From Sceloporus undulatus (lineage: Eukaryota; Chordata; Lepidosauria; Squamata; Phrynosomatidae), in the NCBI RefSeq assembly GCF_019175285.1, contig NC_056524.1, forward strand, positions 100,087,070 through 100,151,069: a stretch of DNA of 64,000 nt, in the 5' to 3' direction. Numbering within the stretch: position 1 is the stretch's first letter; each line of letters begins with the position of its first letter. Positions 37,310-49,400 of the stretch are shown here, one piece after another. The notes beneath the pieces are model-generated. The model saw only the letters and a list, made by a program, of their open reading frames with translations. It searched no databases and was not told where the DNA came from. The translations under genes and the position numbers were made by a program.

Positions 37310-37712
37310 AGAGAATATGGAGCTGGGGATGTTTAGCCTGGAGAAAAGAAGGTTAAGAGGTGATATGATCGCCCTGTTTAAATATCTGAAAGGATGTCAT
37401 ATTGAGGAGGGAGCAAGCTTGTTTTCTGCTGCTCCAGAGAACAGGACCCGGAACAATGGATGCAAGCTACAGGAAAAGAGATTCCACCTGAACATTAGGA
37501 GGAACTTCCTGACAGTTAGGGCTGTTCGACAATGGAATGCACTCCCTCGGAGGGTGATAGAGTCTCCTTCCTTGGAGGTCTTTAAACAGAGGCTGGATGG
37601 CCATCTTTCAGGCATGCTTTGATTTGGATTTCCTGCATGGCAGGGGGTTGGACTGGATGGCCCTAGTGGTCTCTTCCAACTCTACGATTCTATGATTCTA
37701 TGATTCTATGTA
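37310..37712 (+). mobile_element. CR1 LINE 3' region
   Basis: The frame 37317-37622 encodes the CR1 ORF2 C-terminus (MFSLEKRRLRGDMIALFKY, then RNFLTVRAVRQWNALPRRV), followed by the 3' end with repeated ATTCTATG units at 37686-37710. It is 5'-truncated. Confidence 0.88.
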
Positions 37713-37737
37713 TAAATAGTAAATATGTTTCTCATCT

Positions 37738-38291
37738 TTATGGTATCTGCTGGGGTTTGGTTCCAAGACCCCCATAGACACCAAAGTTCAAGTCCTGTTA
37801 AATACAATGGATAGTAAAATTATGTCCGTTATATAAAATGGCAAAATCGATGTTTGCTTTTTGGAATTTTTATCTTTTTGGAATATTTTTTTTAACTTTA
37901 TTTTTCTAATTTATATCACAGATATTAAAATAAATACTTTTACAAGAAAACAATGAAGAAACAGATAAGATATACAGATTATTCTCTAAATCTAACACCA
38001 TATTCCAATAGATACTTCCTTTATAATGTACAGTGCTTATTCTATCATCAACTTCTAATGTCATAATATATCTTAACCCTTGTTTTAGCAACTCAAATTA
38101 ACTTCCTAATGTCATCCCAATAGTTGATTCTATTATTTCTGACAGCTTCTTGTCTTATTCTTCCTCAAAATCAAAATCTCTTTAACATATAAAGTTTTCT
38201 AATAGTTCTCTAACTATTTTTTTTAATATTTTAAAGCTGTGGATGCTTGTATCCGTGGGTAAAGAATCCGTGGATCTAGAGGGCCGACTGT
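37738..38291. mobile_element. Tigger-like MITE interrupted by an AT-rich insertion
   Basis: The left half has CTGGGGTTTGGTTCCAAGAC and TTATATAAAATGGCAAAATC; the right half has AAGCTGTGGATGCTTG to GAGGGCCGACTGTA. A stretch of about 320 bases (37890-38215) starting in a poly-T run splits it and may be an L1 3' end inserted on the minus strand. Confidence 0.65.
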
Positions 38292-38490
38292 ATTTATTAT
38301 GGGAGAAAATGAGTAACTACGCCAACATTAAACACTTGCTCTGACTGAGCATTTCTTTAGCCGTATGTTTGGGAAGAATGGCATACCGATGATACAGAAC
38401 CAAGTTTCAGTGAAAGGACAGGAGTACATGTTTCTGCCACGATGGGCTAAGAATGACAAATATTGAAAACCTTACCATTCCTCTGAAAAT

Positions 38491-38811
38491 TTGTTTTGGA
38501 AAAACAGTCATCGAGAATTACAATGTGCACTTGCAGAATATGATGTCAGTCTAAAACTAAACCTTGCAGACAATGAAAACCAAAACTGGAGAACATCTCC
38601 TAGCCCTACAGTTGGATTCAGTTGCACAGAAATGCTGAGCAGCTTTATTCCAGTGGTGAGTGGGAACAAGGGGAACCAAAAGTGCCAACATATTTGTTCT
38701 CTTACTGCCCATAATGCCCTAGAAGGGGTGGAGAGGGGATCAGAAAAACCAAAAAAAGGTGCCACGAAACAATGCCATAACTTTTGGTGGAACTTCACAG
38801 GACAAGGTTAG
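38491..38811 (+). other. Isolated open frame, no recognised product
   Basis: A 106-codon frame (MFWKNSHRELQCALAEYD...) occurs here, with an open frame of 96 codons on the opposite strand over the same bases. I see no family resemblance or splice context. It is probably a chance frame. Confidence 0.15.
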
Positions 38812-38884
38812 TACATCATGTGGGTGGAGGGCCAGTCCCAGAGCCAGACGTTCCTCTCACCTGATGTAAAAAGTAAGTGCATCC

Positions 38885-39116
38885 ATACTACATGTATACA
38901 GCACTTTGATTCCATTCTAACTGTCCCTATGCCATCCCAATGGGATTTGTAGTCCAGTGAGATACACACAATTGTCTGCTAGAGAGCTCTAATGCTGCAG
39001 ATAATAGGTGTGGACTAAGTTCTCTAGCTGGGAATTTTAAGTGCATTGACAAACTACACATCCAAAGATTCCTTAGGGTGAAGCAGAAACACTTCAAATG
39101 TGATCAAAGTGCTATA
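38885..39116. mobile_element. Degenerate palindromic MITE
   Basis: The ends are diverged inverted repeats (ATACAGCACTTTGAT against ATCAAAGTGCTATAC). The family is the one carrying GGGATTTGTAGT and its complement. Confidence 0.5.
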
Positions 39117-39117
39117 C

Positions 39118-39312
39118 AGTGAGCCCTTGGTATCCACTGGGGTTTGGTTCCAGGACCCCCACAGATTGCCACATCCATGGATGCACATCCCATTTTGTCC
39201 AATATAATAGTAAAATGGTGTCATTTATATAAAATGGCAAAATCAGGGTTTGCCATTTGGAATGTATATATGTTTGAATCCATGGATATGGATATGGAGG
39301 GATAACTGTACA
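39118..39312. mobile_element. Tigger-like MITE
   Basis: It runs from CAGTGAGCCCTTGGTATCC to ATATGGAGGGATAACTGTA, with GGTTTGGTTCCAGGACCCC inside, and is a shortened copy of the family at 37738-38291. Confidence 0.7.
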
Positions 39313-39331
39313 TATGTAGTGTCGATACACC

Positions 39332-39562
39332 CAGGGTGTAGCCACACTACAGAATTAAAGCAGTTTGACACCACTTTTAACTGCCATGACTGTCCTACAG
39401 AATCCTGGGATTTGTAGATTGTTGAGGCACCAGAGATCTCCGACACACTAGGCTCCAAACAGACCTCAGCAAACTAAAAATCCTAGGATTCTGTAGGAGA
39501 CGTCACAGCAGTTAAAGTGATGTCAAGCTACTTGGATTCTGCAGTGTGGCTACACCCTCAGT
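39332..39562. mobile_element. Palindromic MITE with long terminal inverted repeats
   Basis: The ends AGGGTGTAGCCACACTACAG and CTGCAGTGTGGCTACACCCT are complementary. Inner stems include TTTGACACCAC and ATCCTGGGATTTGTAG with their complements. This hAT-like family is common in lizards, as I recall. Confidence 0.75.
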
Positions 39563-39805
39563 GTGTTAACCTGGGTTTAGCTCATACTTGGGGTAGATCC
39601 ACTGAGATCAGTGAGATGTATTATAAATAACTAAAGTGTGACTAAGGCTGGATCAAACCCACTATTGCTAAATCAATACATTCTCAGAAGAGAGCTTGAC
39701 AATACATTCTCAGAAGAGAGCTTGAAACTAGCCATGTGTCCTTGGTTGTGACTCAGTATAAAAGCTCTTTGGGGGAAAAGACTCATGATCCCTCCCATTC
39801 CCTTC

Positions 39806-39942
39806 TTTTGTGTCGTGTCTTTTAGATTGTAAGCCTGAGGGCAGGGAACTGTCTGATTAAAAATATTATTGTAAGCTGCCCTGAGAGCCATTAGGGCAGA
39901 AGGGCGGGATATAAATACCTAAATAAATAAATAAATAAATGA
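39806..39942 (+). mobile_element. L2/CR1-like LINE tail
   Basis: Contains GATTGTAAGCCTGAGGGCAG, then GCCCTGAGAGCC, then GGGCGGGATATAAATACC with AAATA units at the end. Related tails lie at 54438-54580 and 58790-58905. Confidence 0.65.
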
Positions 39943-40123
39943 TGCTGCTTTCATAGGAAAGCATTCCATGAACAAGAATAGAAATCAGTGGAGAAAGCAA
40001 AGCCTGTAACACGTTGCATCTTTTTTTCACTTTCCGACAAAGGACTGATCTTATTTTTTCATGTGTAAAACTGTAGGTCAATATCACCACCTTGTGGCTA
40101 AAAGGTGATTTGTAGTATGAGTT

Positions 40124-40334
40124 TTTGTTGTGTGCCTTTAAGTCCTATCAATCATGGTGACCCTATGACAGGGTTTTCTTGGCAAGATCTGTTCAAGGGA
40201 GGTTTGCCATTGCCTTCTCCTAAGGCTGAGATTGTGCAACTTACCCAAGGTCACCCAGTGGGCTTCATGGCCGAGCAGGAATTTGAACCCTGGTCTCCAA
40301 GATTGCAGTCCAGCACTCAAACCACTAGACCATG
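40124..40334 (+). mobile_element. tRNA-type lizard SINE
   Basis: Nearly full-length copy: TTGTTGTGTGCCTTTAAGTC, GGGTTTTCTTGGCAAGAT, GAGGTTTGCCATTGCCTTC, CAAGGTCACCCAGTGGGC, a B-box-like TTTGAACCCTGGTCTCC, and CACTCAAACCACTAGACCAT. It is an ACA-SINE-like family, the name being from memory. Confidence 0.8.
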
Positions 40335-40994
40335 GATCCCTCTCTTTTTCTGTTTCTGTTTCATCAAGGCTGTATCCCTACCTGTCCCAAACTCTACCTC
40401 TAGACTTCTTTTTACAGCCTCTGCCCCCAGTAAGTTTTAATCTTGCATTTCTTCTTTCTCCTGCAGATCTTTCCATCTGTACCCTTTTACTTCTTTGCCA
40501 TCAGAATTCTCCTATCTGTCATGGGATTGTCCTGGACTATCCCTGATCCCATTCTTGTCATTCGAATAACAGAAGAGAACAGAGCAGGTTGTAACACTTT
40601 GGTGAGTTATTCTGTTTCTTTCTTTTATCATTGGTTTTTCTCTTTTTTCATACTTTTCCCCATTAAAAAATCCTACATACATACATGCCATTTAACAAAT
40701 TACAACAGGACAGAATTGTGAGACCCCTGTCCAAAGGGAATTACAATCTATTAAATGACACAAAGGAAATAGACATGTTGGTTATGTTGGTTATATATAT
40801 GTTGGTCATATATATATATATATATATATGTTTGTCTTGTGCCACATTCTTAATAACAGTGGTGGAGTTTGGAGAGGGATTTTCAGTAAGAAAGGCTGCA
40901 ACAACAAGGAGGGGGGGACAACTTCCCTGAAAGTGCAAAGGGATGATGGAATTGCAGCTCTATCCTGTATGAATCAATATCTTGTATGTGTATT

Positions 40995-41177
40995 GTGAGC
41001 CTAAGGCAACTCTATTATGGAGGTTTCTTGGCAAGATTTGTTCAGAGGACTTGCCTTCTTCTGAGGCTGAGAGCATGTGACTTGTCCAGGGTCACCCAGT
41101 GTGTTTCATGGCCAAGCTGTGAAACAAACCCTGGTCTCCAGAGTTGTATTCCAACACTCAAACCACTACGCCATGCT
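40995..41177 (+). mobile_element. tRNA-type lizard SINE, diverged
   Basis: Same family as 40124-40334, with a degraded 5' head and internal deletions. The core GGCAAGATTTGTTCAGAGGA and the ACAAACCCTGGTCTCCAGAG box are recognisable. Confidence 0.72.
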
Positions 41178-42756
41178 ACAAGTTAGTAATATATGAAAAC
41201 ACTAGGGGGTTAGGGTTTCAGACATACTGAAGAAAAAAAGATTTGTCAAACGGGAAAGGAACTAGGACTGGCAATGAAAAAAATATGAGACCAAAAATTT
41301 AACTAACTTCATAAGGAGGACATAAACTCTTCACTCACTCCAATATTTATTTAGTACCTGAAAATAGGAGATTTGAGTTCACGCCCCATCATGTAGAGAC
41401 AAGGAGAGAGACTATGGCCACATGCTCTTTTTGTAGACTGTCAATTGGAAGAATATTTTACTGCTTGGATTTTATGACTCTTTGTCTCCCAGAGCCCACA
41501 TGCCCAAAGAGAGGAGTGGCCTCAGCCTATATGGATATCCCTCCATCTTAACTGACAACAACAGCAAAACAATTTTACATGTAGGCCTGGCTGTGGCTCT
41601 TAACTTTGTCATCCCCCCCTCCAGTATTTTTAACACTTTCTTGGATGAAGACGTCAGTGGAGCTCTGTAAGCTTTCGTTATTTTGTGCATTTTTGGTTGG
41701 CCCAATAAAGGTATTGCTTTTTTGTGAATTTTAGATGGTTTTGATGCTTAACACTTTCTCATAAGTGAGGATGATGAAATGGTGATGCTGCCCATTATTC
41801 TCCTTCAAATCCAGTGTGGATCTGTGAGGTTCCTCTGTTAAAAAGTATTAATCCACCCATGTTTGCGCTAGAGAGAAAAAAACATTTACTTCATTGTGTC
41901 TCCCTTCTAGAATTTTATATACTTTTTCAAGTAGCCATGCCTCTTAAGAGAATAACACAAATCGGGAACCATTGGTTTAAGCCAACACTAGGTTTCTCTT
42001 TATGTATCTGGAGGATAACTAAAAAATACATCTTCGGTTACCTGCAGTTCCTGAGACTATGCACACATACTTTCCTTATTGGTCTGCTGTATCAGGATTG
42101 GTTCTTGCAGGCAAGGATACACATCTACAATAAATATACCATGATAGCTCCATCATCTTTTCCATCTCCTAACCATCAGCCCATGGCCCAAAAGCCAGCT
42201 TATTATGATGCACAAATTCAATCTGGAAGAATCTGGTAAACTTTCTGTATGGATTTTGTATCTTTAAAAATAAGATTTCATTAAGTATTTTTCAATGTTA
42301 ACATACAGAGGGTATAATTCAGTGTTTGCAAAAATATAATTATGAGACTTTTGGTTGCAGATATGCTTTATTTGGCCAATAATTGCAATCATTACACTTG
42401 TAGAAAAAAAATATTGCACCTTCCTTCTGTTACACTGATAGGCTCCATCATGTTTGGCATGAAAGTAAGTTTTGGAAATTACTGACAATTTCAAACTGGT
42501 GTAACTTAAGCTAGCTGTGATTATTTTGTTTCACATATAAAATCAGTTTATGGTAATTAATTGGTATGATCCTGCCCATGAAATATTGGTTCTAATGGAA
42601 ATTTTTGTTCACTACAGGAAAGAAGAAAAAACAAACTTCTGCTTACTTTTCTCTGGAGTATGCTCAATTGATGCATGCTAGATCTCAGTATTCCCTGAGT
42701 GCTTCAATTTCCCTAATATCTACTCTAAATCGGTAAATTAATATTTATATATTAAG

Positions 42757-42811
<55 letters not shown>

Positions 42812-43134
42812 GTCTATTAGAATGTGATTTCATTCATTCTATGAATGAGCCCATCAAAATGCTTTATCACATAAGAAAGATTCTCTCTGTCTGGTTTAGT
42901 TTCAGCCTACATCTTTCACAGACGCATGCTAACAGACTTTAAATATGAGAGGATTAATACTAACTGAATTGTAGTTGTGGCAACCTTTACCAGGTTTACA
43001 CTGTTTCCCTTGCATGTGATGCTGCTTTAGCTTTTGCATACAAACCTCTGGTTGCATAGCAGGAGCTAAATTTCAAGCAGCCCATCACAGCAGAAGTATA
43101 GATAGGAAAGGCTCTTCACTTAAGTGTCCCATTT
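41178..43134. other. Intergenic stretch, no supported gene
   Basis: A 141-codon open frame at 41814-42239 matches nothing I recognise and is AT-rich with no splice signals in context. A long TA microsatellite sits at 42759-42807. The 3' UTR of the minus-strand nucleoside hydrolase gene should enter this stretch from 43134. AATAAA, read on the minus strand, overlaps the stop codon region near 43132-43137. Confidence 0.5.
42759..42807. repeat. TA microsatellite
   Basis: An almost uninterrupted AT dinucleotide run of about 49 bases. Confidence 0.9.
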
Positions 43135-43455
43135 TTATTTTAAAGCAGCCATCAAAAGTGTCTCCAGCTTCATTAGATCACATTTTCTCATTATAAAAAC
43201 TTTGTTTTCCTTTTTCAGTTTGTCACTCCAGTCCACTACCATCATTCCTCTGGTTAGTGAGCCTCTGAGCTCAACAGTTACACCAACTGGGGTGACTTCG
43301 GTGACAAAATTCTCATCAATGGCAGCAGCCATAGCATAAGAATCGCAAGTAATAAAATGTGATTCATGTTCACACTTTGCGATAGAATGAGCATATATTT
43401 TCTTCATAAACTTGGCTTTCTCGGTATTCTGATTAATCCATTCATGGTAGAACTC
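43135..43455 (-). CDS. Nucleoside hydrolase terminal exon
   Basis: The acceptor ACTTTTCAG precedes 106 codons and a TAA at 43137-43135: EFYHEWINQNTEKAKF, ESHFITCDSYAMAAAID, VTEVTPVGVTVELRG, and ending TLLMAALK. The CDSYAMAAAID segment aligns with the HDPLA-type metal-binding helix of other hydrolases, with Cys in place of His. Confidence 0.9.
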   Translation of the reverse strand, partial: EFYHEWINQNTEKAKFMKKIYAHSIAKCEHESHFITCDSYAMAAAIDENFVTEVTPVGVTVELRGSLTRGMMVVDWSDKLKKENKVFIMRKCDLMKLETLLMAALK

Positions 43456-46400
43456 CTGAAAAGTAAAGAATAATTTTCCCATTGAAAAGAAGAAGAAATT
43501 GAATTCAAGAAAAAGTAGGTACAGACTCTTAGTAGATATAAAGAGTTTAGCTCAAGTAGCATTGCTGTTGGGATTAGTAATATTCCACTGAAGTAACAGT
43601 GTGGTATGTTCCTTTGAATTATTGGGAATAATATCATGAAGATGTCATATTTCTTTATGTAGAATGAATGACACAACACAGTTAAAGAAAACACAGATCA
43701 CCAATTCAAATGATACAATCCAGTTAAAGAACATGAATAAAAAGTCAATTTCTCCCCTCCAAATATTTACAAAGTAAGAACTTAATCACAGCATTTTTAT
43801 GATGTGACCAGACTCTTAAAGAAATACTAGCATCTGTTTACTGTGTTTTCATTTAGACGGCTGTTATCCAATGTTATAAATAAGTAGATATGAATCGTAT
43901 GGAGATGATATATTAAAACAGTTGAGACCTACAAGAACAAATTCCAGTATCTAAGAGGAAAAGTTGTGCATTCCTTTTAAGTGAATTTTATATATTTTTC
44001 TGCTTTATGATGTTTAATAGAACCATCTTTCTCTGTCAATGCGGATAAAGTTTTTACTATTTTTGTCAGTTTTGTTCTGTCCTGAGTCATAGAAAGAAGG
44101 AAGGAAAGAAAGAAAGAAAGAAAGAAAGAAAGAAATGTGTTTTTGAGAAATTTTAGACATACCAGTGAGGTTGCACATTTAGGCTGAATCTGCAATTGTT
44201 GTCTATTATGGCACTAAAGCTTTCTGACAGAAAGAAGGCTAAATATCTCATAAACTACAAATCTGAGAATTCCATAGCACTGAGCCATGGCAATTAAAGC
44301 GATGTCAAACTGCATTATTTCTGCAATGCAGCTGCAGCCTTTATTTTATATTAAAGATACATAAAAAATATTTTCAAAGGAAATGTCAGAAATCATTAGA
44401 GAAACATGGAAGGATAACTGGGTGACAATTTGTAAGCCTAGATTATGAAATTCCAATAATAGCTGTTATGATGTACTAATTAGTGTGAAGCTTTGGTTAG
44501 AAGACCCAAGTTCAAATCTTCAGTCAGCTATAAAACTCACTGATTGACATGTGGCCAGTCATTCCCTTCAGGCCAACCATCCTCACAGAGTTGTTGTGAA
44601 GATAAGATGGGAAAGGGAAGAATTATGTATGTTGCTCTGAGGTTTTGTGTGTGTGTGTGTTCTAAACAAACACACACAAACACAAATTTACAAGAGTTGT
44701 CTTCATTTTGAATATCCTAAGGACAGCATAAGAAAAGAGAACATAAATCTTGTAATGAGGTTTATCAGTATGTAACTCTTCATGTGCAATTTTTAACTAG
44801 CATTTTTGATATGATTAAAACAGATTCAGGATTGTTGATTTATGTCAAACAAACAGACCAAACAAAGATTTCCATAAAGTGCATCATGAAGTATTTAGGT
44901 TTCTAGTATGTGGACTGTGTTAGTTTTACTGAGAAATGCATAGGCAAATTAAGTGAAATCAATGCTTTCATTTAGTATTTAGGTAAAGCATAACCTTGTT
45001 AATAGCTACTTCCTCACTATCATCATGAATTTGATTGCCACTTACTGCAGTTTCAAAAACCAAACAACCCTGGTTATTAATAATATACAGAATTATAAAA
45101 CTAGATCCATTAATGAAATAGGACTAGACTTTTCATTCCTCCAGAGGAGCCATGCCATCCCCATTTGGAATTGCAAGCATAGTGGGGACATCAGCTATTC
45201 ATATATTTAAAATTAACATTAATAGCTAGGCAAAGCCAATGTGTCATGGATATTAGGACTAGAGATATTAGAGGTTTTCAGTTCGGACCCCTTTGCAATA
45301 CTTGCTTAATGCACTCTTTCATGGCATATTTTCTGACTTCTCGGTGTTTAGAAAAATTACTTTGGTGGTTATTGATTCTGGAAAGAATAATCAAAAGAAG
45401 TAACTTTCCCAAGCTCTGGATTTCCTGAACCTTTAAAAGTCTTGCTGTCTTAATCAGCCTGCTCAGTAATCTGTTGTTCGTGACTCTAATGGTGCCTGTA
45501 TCTTGTAGTGAACAGAAAAAAGATAACATAAAAAATATGTCTTATAAATGTTATCATTACTGCATCTTTAATTTATTTTTGTAACCTAGCAGAACTGATT
45601 AGGTACTGTTATTGTTTTTTAAGCAAACAGGTGTTTTTAAAAACTGATGACCTATGAAAAGGAAAGACAAAAGATAAAAAATTTAACAAAATTCCAAATT
45701 AGTAAGAAAGTAAGATATTTAGGAATTGATATCACAACAAAGAATTCGGGGCAAATCACAAGAAATTAAGAAAGAACTTGAAAGATGGGATAAAATAGGT
45801 TTGTCATGGGTGGGAAGATTAACATACTGCCTAAAATGCTGTTTTTATTTTAAAATATACCAATAATAATAAATTATACATCATTTAAAATCTGACACAA
45901 AGACATATCAAAAATTGTACGGTCAGGGAAAAAACCCAGAATTAAATTCAAATATATGCAAGATTTAAAAAATAGAGGAGGATTAGCATTACCAAATTTA
46001 AAATTATATTATTATGCAAATTGTATGGACTGGGTCACAGATTGGATTAAATTGAAAAAAGAAAGAATGTTACAATTGGAGAGTTCAGGAATACGATTCG
46101 GGTGGCACGGTTATCTATTCTATGATAAACTAAAAGTAAACAAAGATTTTAACAACCATTTTATTAGACACGCCTTGTTAAGAGTTTGGTTAAAAATAAA
46201 ACCAAGATGGTGTCAAAAAATCCCAAAATGGACTTCCTCAAATGAAGCCTTCTTTAATAAATTGAAATTAAGCCAATGTGCTGGGGACTAGCAACTGCTT
46301 CTTTCATTACTGGAAAATTGCCAGACTGCCAACCAATAGTTCACAGACCAGCTCCAGTCCACATACCATCAATCCGACAGCACTAATTTAGATATCTGCC

Positions 46401-49400
46401 TATATCAGTTGTTCCCAAACTTTGGTCCACCAGGTATTTTAAACTTCAGCTTCCAAAAGTCCTAGCCAGCTAGGCCAATAGTCAGTAATTCTTAGAGCTA
46501 AAGTCCAGAACATCTGGAGGGCCCAAGCTTGGGAATCACTGGCCTATACTATCAGACATTTACAGTGCATTCCTGTAAGTCTTATTGTTGTGTACCTTCA
46601 AGTCATTTCTGATTCATGATGACACTAAGGTAAGCCTATCACTGACCTTGCCTTCATTTGAGGCTAAGGGAATGTAACTTACCCAAGATCACCCAATAGG
46701 TTTCCATGGTTTAGTGGGGATTCAAACTCTAGCCTTCCAGTGTCCTAGTCCAACACTCAAACCACTATAACATATGGTCTCTCTCCTGTAATTTTACTGA
46801 GACTTAACTCCCAGATAAGTAATTATAAAATAGTAAACTTAACATCTTACCCAGGACAATGGGCAGGAACATATGAACTCCCATGATGCAATATAAACTG
46901 GGCAGGTATATTCATTTAAAACAATGTAAGCAGCTTCTGGATCAGATTCAAAATTGAATTCTCCACAGACTGTAGTATTTCCTCTGGCTAAGAGATAGAA
47001 AAGTCATATTTTTAATTTCTAAGGTCTGCTTCACAGTATATATTAGCATGAATGTAACTCACTTTGAAGGCCACTTTGAGGGTGAAAACGTGAGATATAC
47101 TGGGTTTTTTCTTAGTGTCTACTGGGGTTTTATTCCAGGGCCCACTGTGGATACCAAAGTCCATGGTTGCTCAAGTCCCATTATATATAATGGTATAGTG
47201 AAATGGTGTCCATTATATAAAATAGCAATAGCAGCTTCATTTATATACCACTTCATACCGCCTAAGCCAGGGGTAGGCAACCTTTTTGAGGCGGGGGTCG
47301 GGTTGCTGTCCCTCAGACAGCTGGGGGGGGGGCGAGGGGGGGGGGTGGAGCTTCCACCCACGGGGGGGCGGGGGTGCATGCCGGGGGCGGAGCTCCTTTT
47401 TGCCGGCCCCTGACGGGGCCCCAGGCCCTGTCAGAGGTTGGGAAAGAGCCAGCGGGGGCCGCCAGCACTGGAGGCCTCCTCCTCTTTGCCGGCCCCTGAC
47501 GGGGCCCCAGGCCCCGTCAAAGGTTGGGAAAGAGCCAGCGGGGGCCACCAGCGCTGGAGGCCTCCTCCTCTTTGCCAGCCCTTAACAGGGCCCCAGGCCC
47601 CGTCAGAGGCTGGCAAAAAAGTCCTAGAGGCCAGCTGCCACTGCCAGAGCCCTCTTGGAGGGTTTTTTTTTTTTTTTTGGGCCTCCTAGAGGCCCGCTGC
47701 CGCTGACGGACCTCTTTTGCAGGGTCCCAGCGGCTGTAACGGGCCCCCTAGAGGCCCGCTGCCGCCGTCGGAGCCCTTTTGCAGGGCCCCAGCGATGGCA
47801 ACGGGCCTCCTAGGGGCCCGCTGCCGCCGTCGGAGCCCTTTTGCAGGGCCCCAGTGACAGCAACAGGCCTCCTAGGGGCCTGCTGCCACCGCCGGAGCCC
47901 TATTGGAGGGCTCCAGGGGCCGCAACGGGCCTCCTAGAGGCCCACCACCATTTTGTTCCTCAATATGGCNNNNNNNNNNNNNNNNNNNNNNNNNTGTTGA
48001 TTTATGTCAAACAAACAGACCAAACAAGAATTTCCATAAAGTCCATCATGAAGTAGTTGTTTCTAGTATGTGGACTGTGTTAGTGTTTACTGAGAAATGC
48101 ATAGGCAAATTAAGTGAAATCAATGCGTTTTATTTAGTATTTAGGAAAGCATAACCTTGTTAATAGCTACTTCCCACTATCATATCATTGAATTTGATTG
48201 CCACTTTACTGCAGTTTCAAAAACCAAACAACCCGGGTTATTAATAATATACAGAATTTAAAAACTAATTCATTAATGAAATAGGACTAGACTTTTCTTC
48301 TTTCCTCCAGAGGAGCCATGCCAATCCCCCATTTGGAATGTGCAAGCATAGTGGGGGACATCAGCTATTCATATATTAAAATTAACATTAATAGCTAGGC
48401 AAAGCCAATGTGTCATGGATTTAGGACTAGAAGAATTAGAGGTTTTCAGTTCGGACCCCTTTGCAATACTGCTTAATGCACTCTTTCATGGCATATTTTC
48501 TGACTTCTCGGTGTTTAGAAAAATTACTTTGGTGGTTATTGTATTCTGGAAAGAATAATCAAAAGAAGTAACTTTCCCAAGCTCTGGATTCCTGAACCTT
48601 TAAAAGTCTTGCTGTCTTAATCAGCCTGCTCAGTAATCTGTTGTTCGTGACTCTAATGGTGCCTGTATCTTGTAGTGAACGAAAAAAGATAACATAAAAA
48701 ATATGTCTATAAATGTTACATTACTGCATCTTTAATATTTTGTAACCTAGCAGAACTGATTAGGTCTGTATTGGTTTTAAGCAAACAGGTGTTTTTAAAA
48801 ACTGATGACCTATGAAAAGGAAAGACAAAAGATAAAAATTTACAAAATTCCAAATTAGTAAGAAAGTAAGATATTAGGAATTGATATCACAACAAAGAAG
48901 CGGCGGCAAATCACAAGAAATTAAAAAGAACTTGAAAGATGGGATAAATGAGTTTGTCATGGGTGGGAAGATATAACATACTGCCTAAAATGCTGTTTTT
49001 ATTTTAATATACCAATAATAAAAATAACTAATTTAAAATGACACACAAAGACATATCAAAATGTACGGTACAGGGAAAAAACCCAGAATTAAATTCAAAT
49101 ATATGCAATGTAAAAATAGAGAGGAGTAGCATTACCAAATTTAAAATATATTATGGCAAATTGTATGGACTGGGTCACAGAGGTGGATTAAATGAAAAAA
49201 GAAAGAATGTTACAAGTGGAGAGTTCAGGAATACGATTCGGGTGGCACGGTTATCTATTCTATATAAACTAAAAGTAAAACAAGATTTTAAAACCATTTA
49301 AGACACGCCTTGTAAGAGTTTGGTTAAAAATAAAACCAGATGGTGTCAAAAAATCCCAAAATGGCTTACCTCAAATGAAGCCTTCTTAATAATTGAAATT

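Larger units (their letters stand above)
44832..47969. repeat. First copy of a 3.1-kb direct duplication flanking a gap
   Basis: This block is repeated in the same order and strand at 47995-51079. It carries nucleoside hydrolase exon 4, an L1 fragment, a small hAT MITE, a SINE and the start of a GC-rich hAT element. It ends at CCTCAATATGGC directly before the 25-N gap; the same words at 51068-51079 continue into unique sequence. Confidence 0.92.

Noticed and set aside
41814-42239. 141-codon open frame
   Set aside because: No recognisable motif, AT-rich, and not linked to either gene's splice sites. I treat it as chance.
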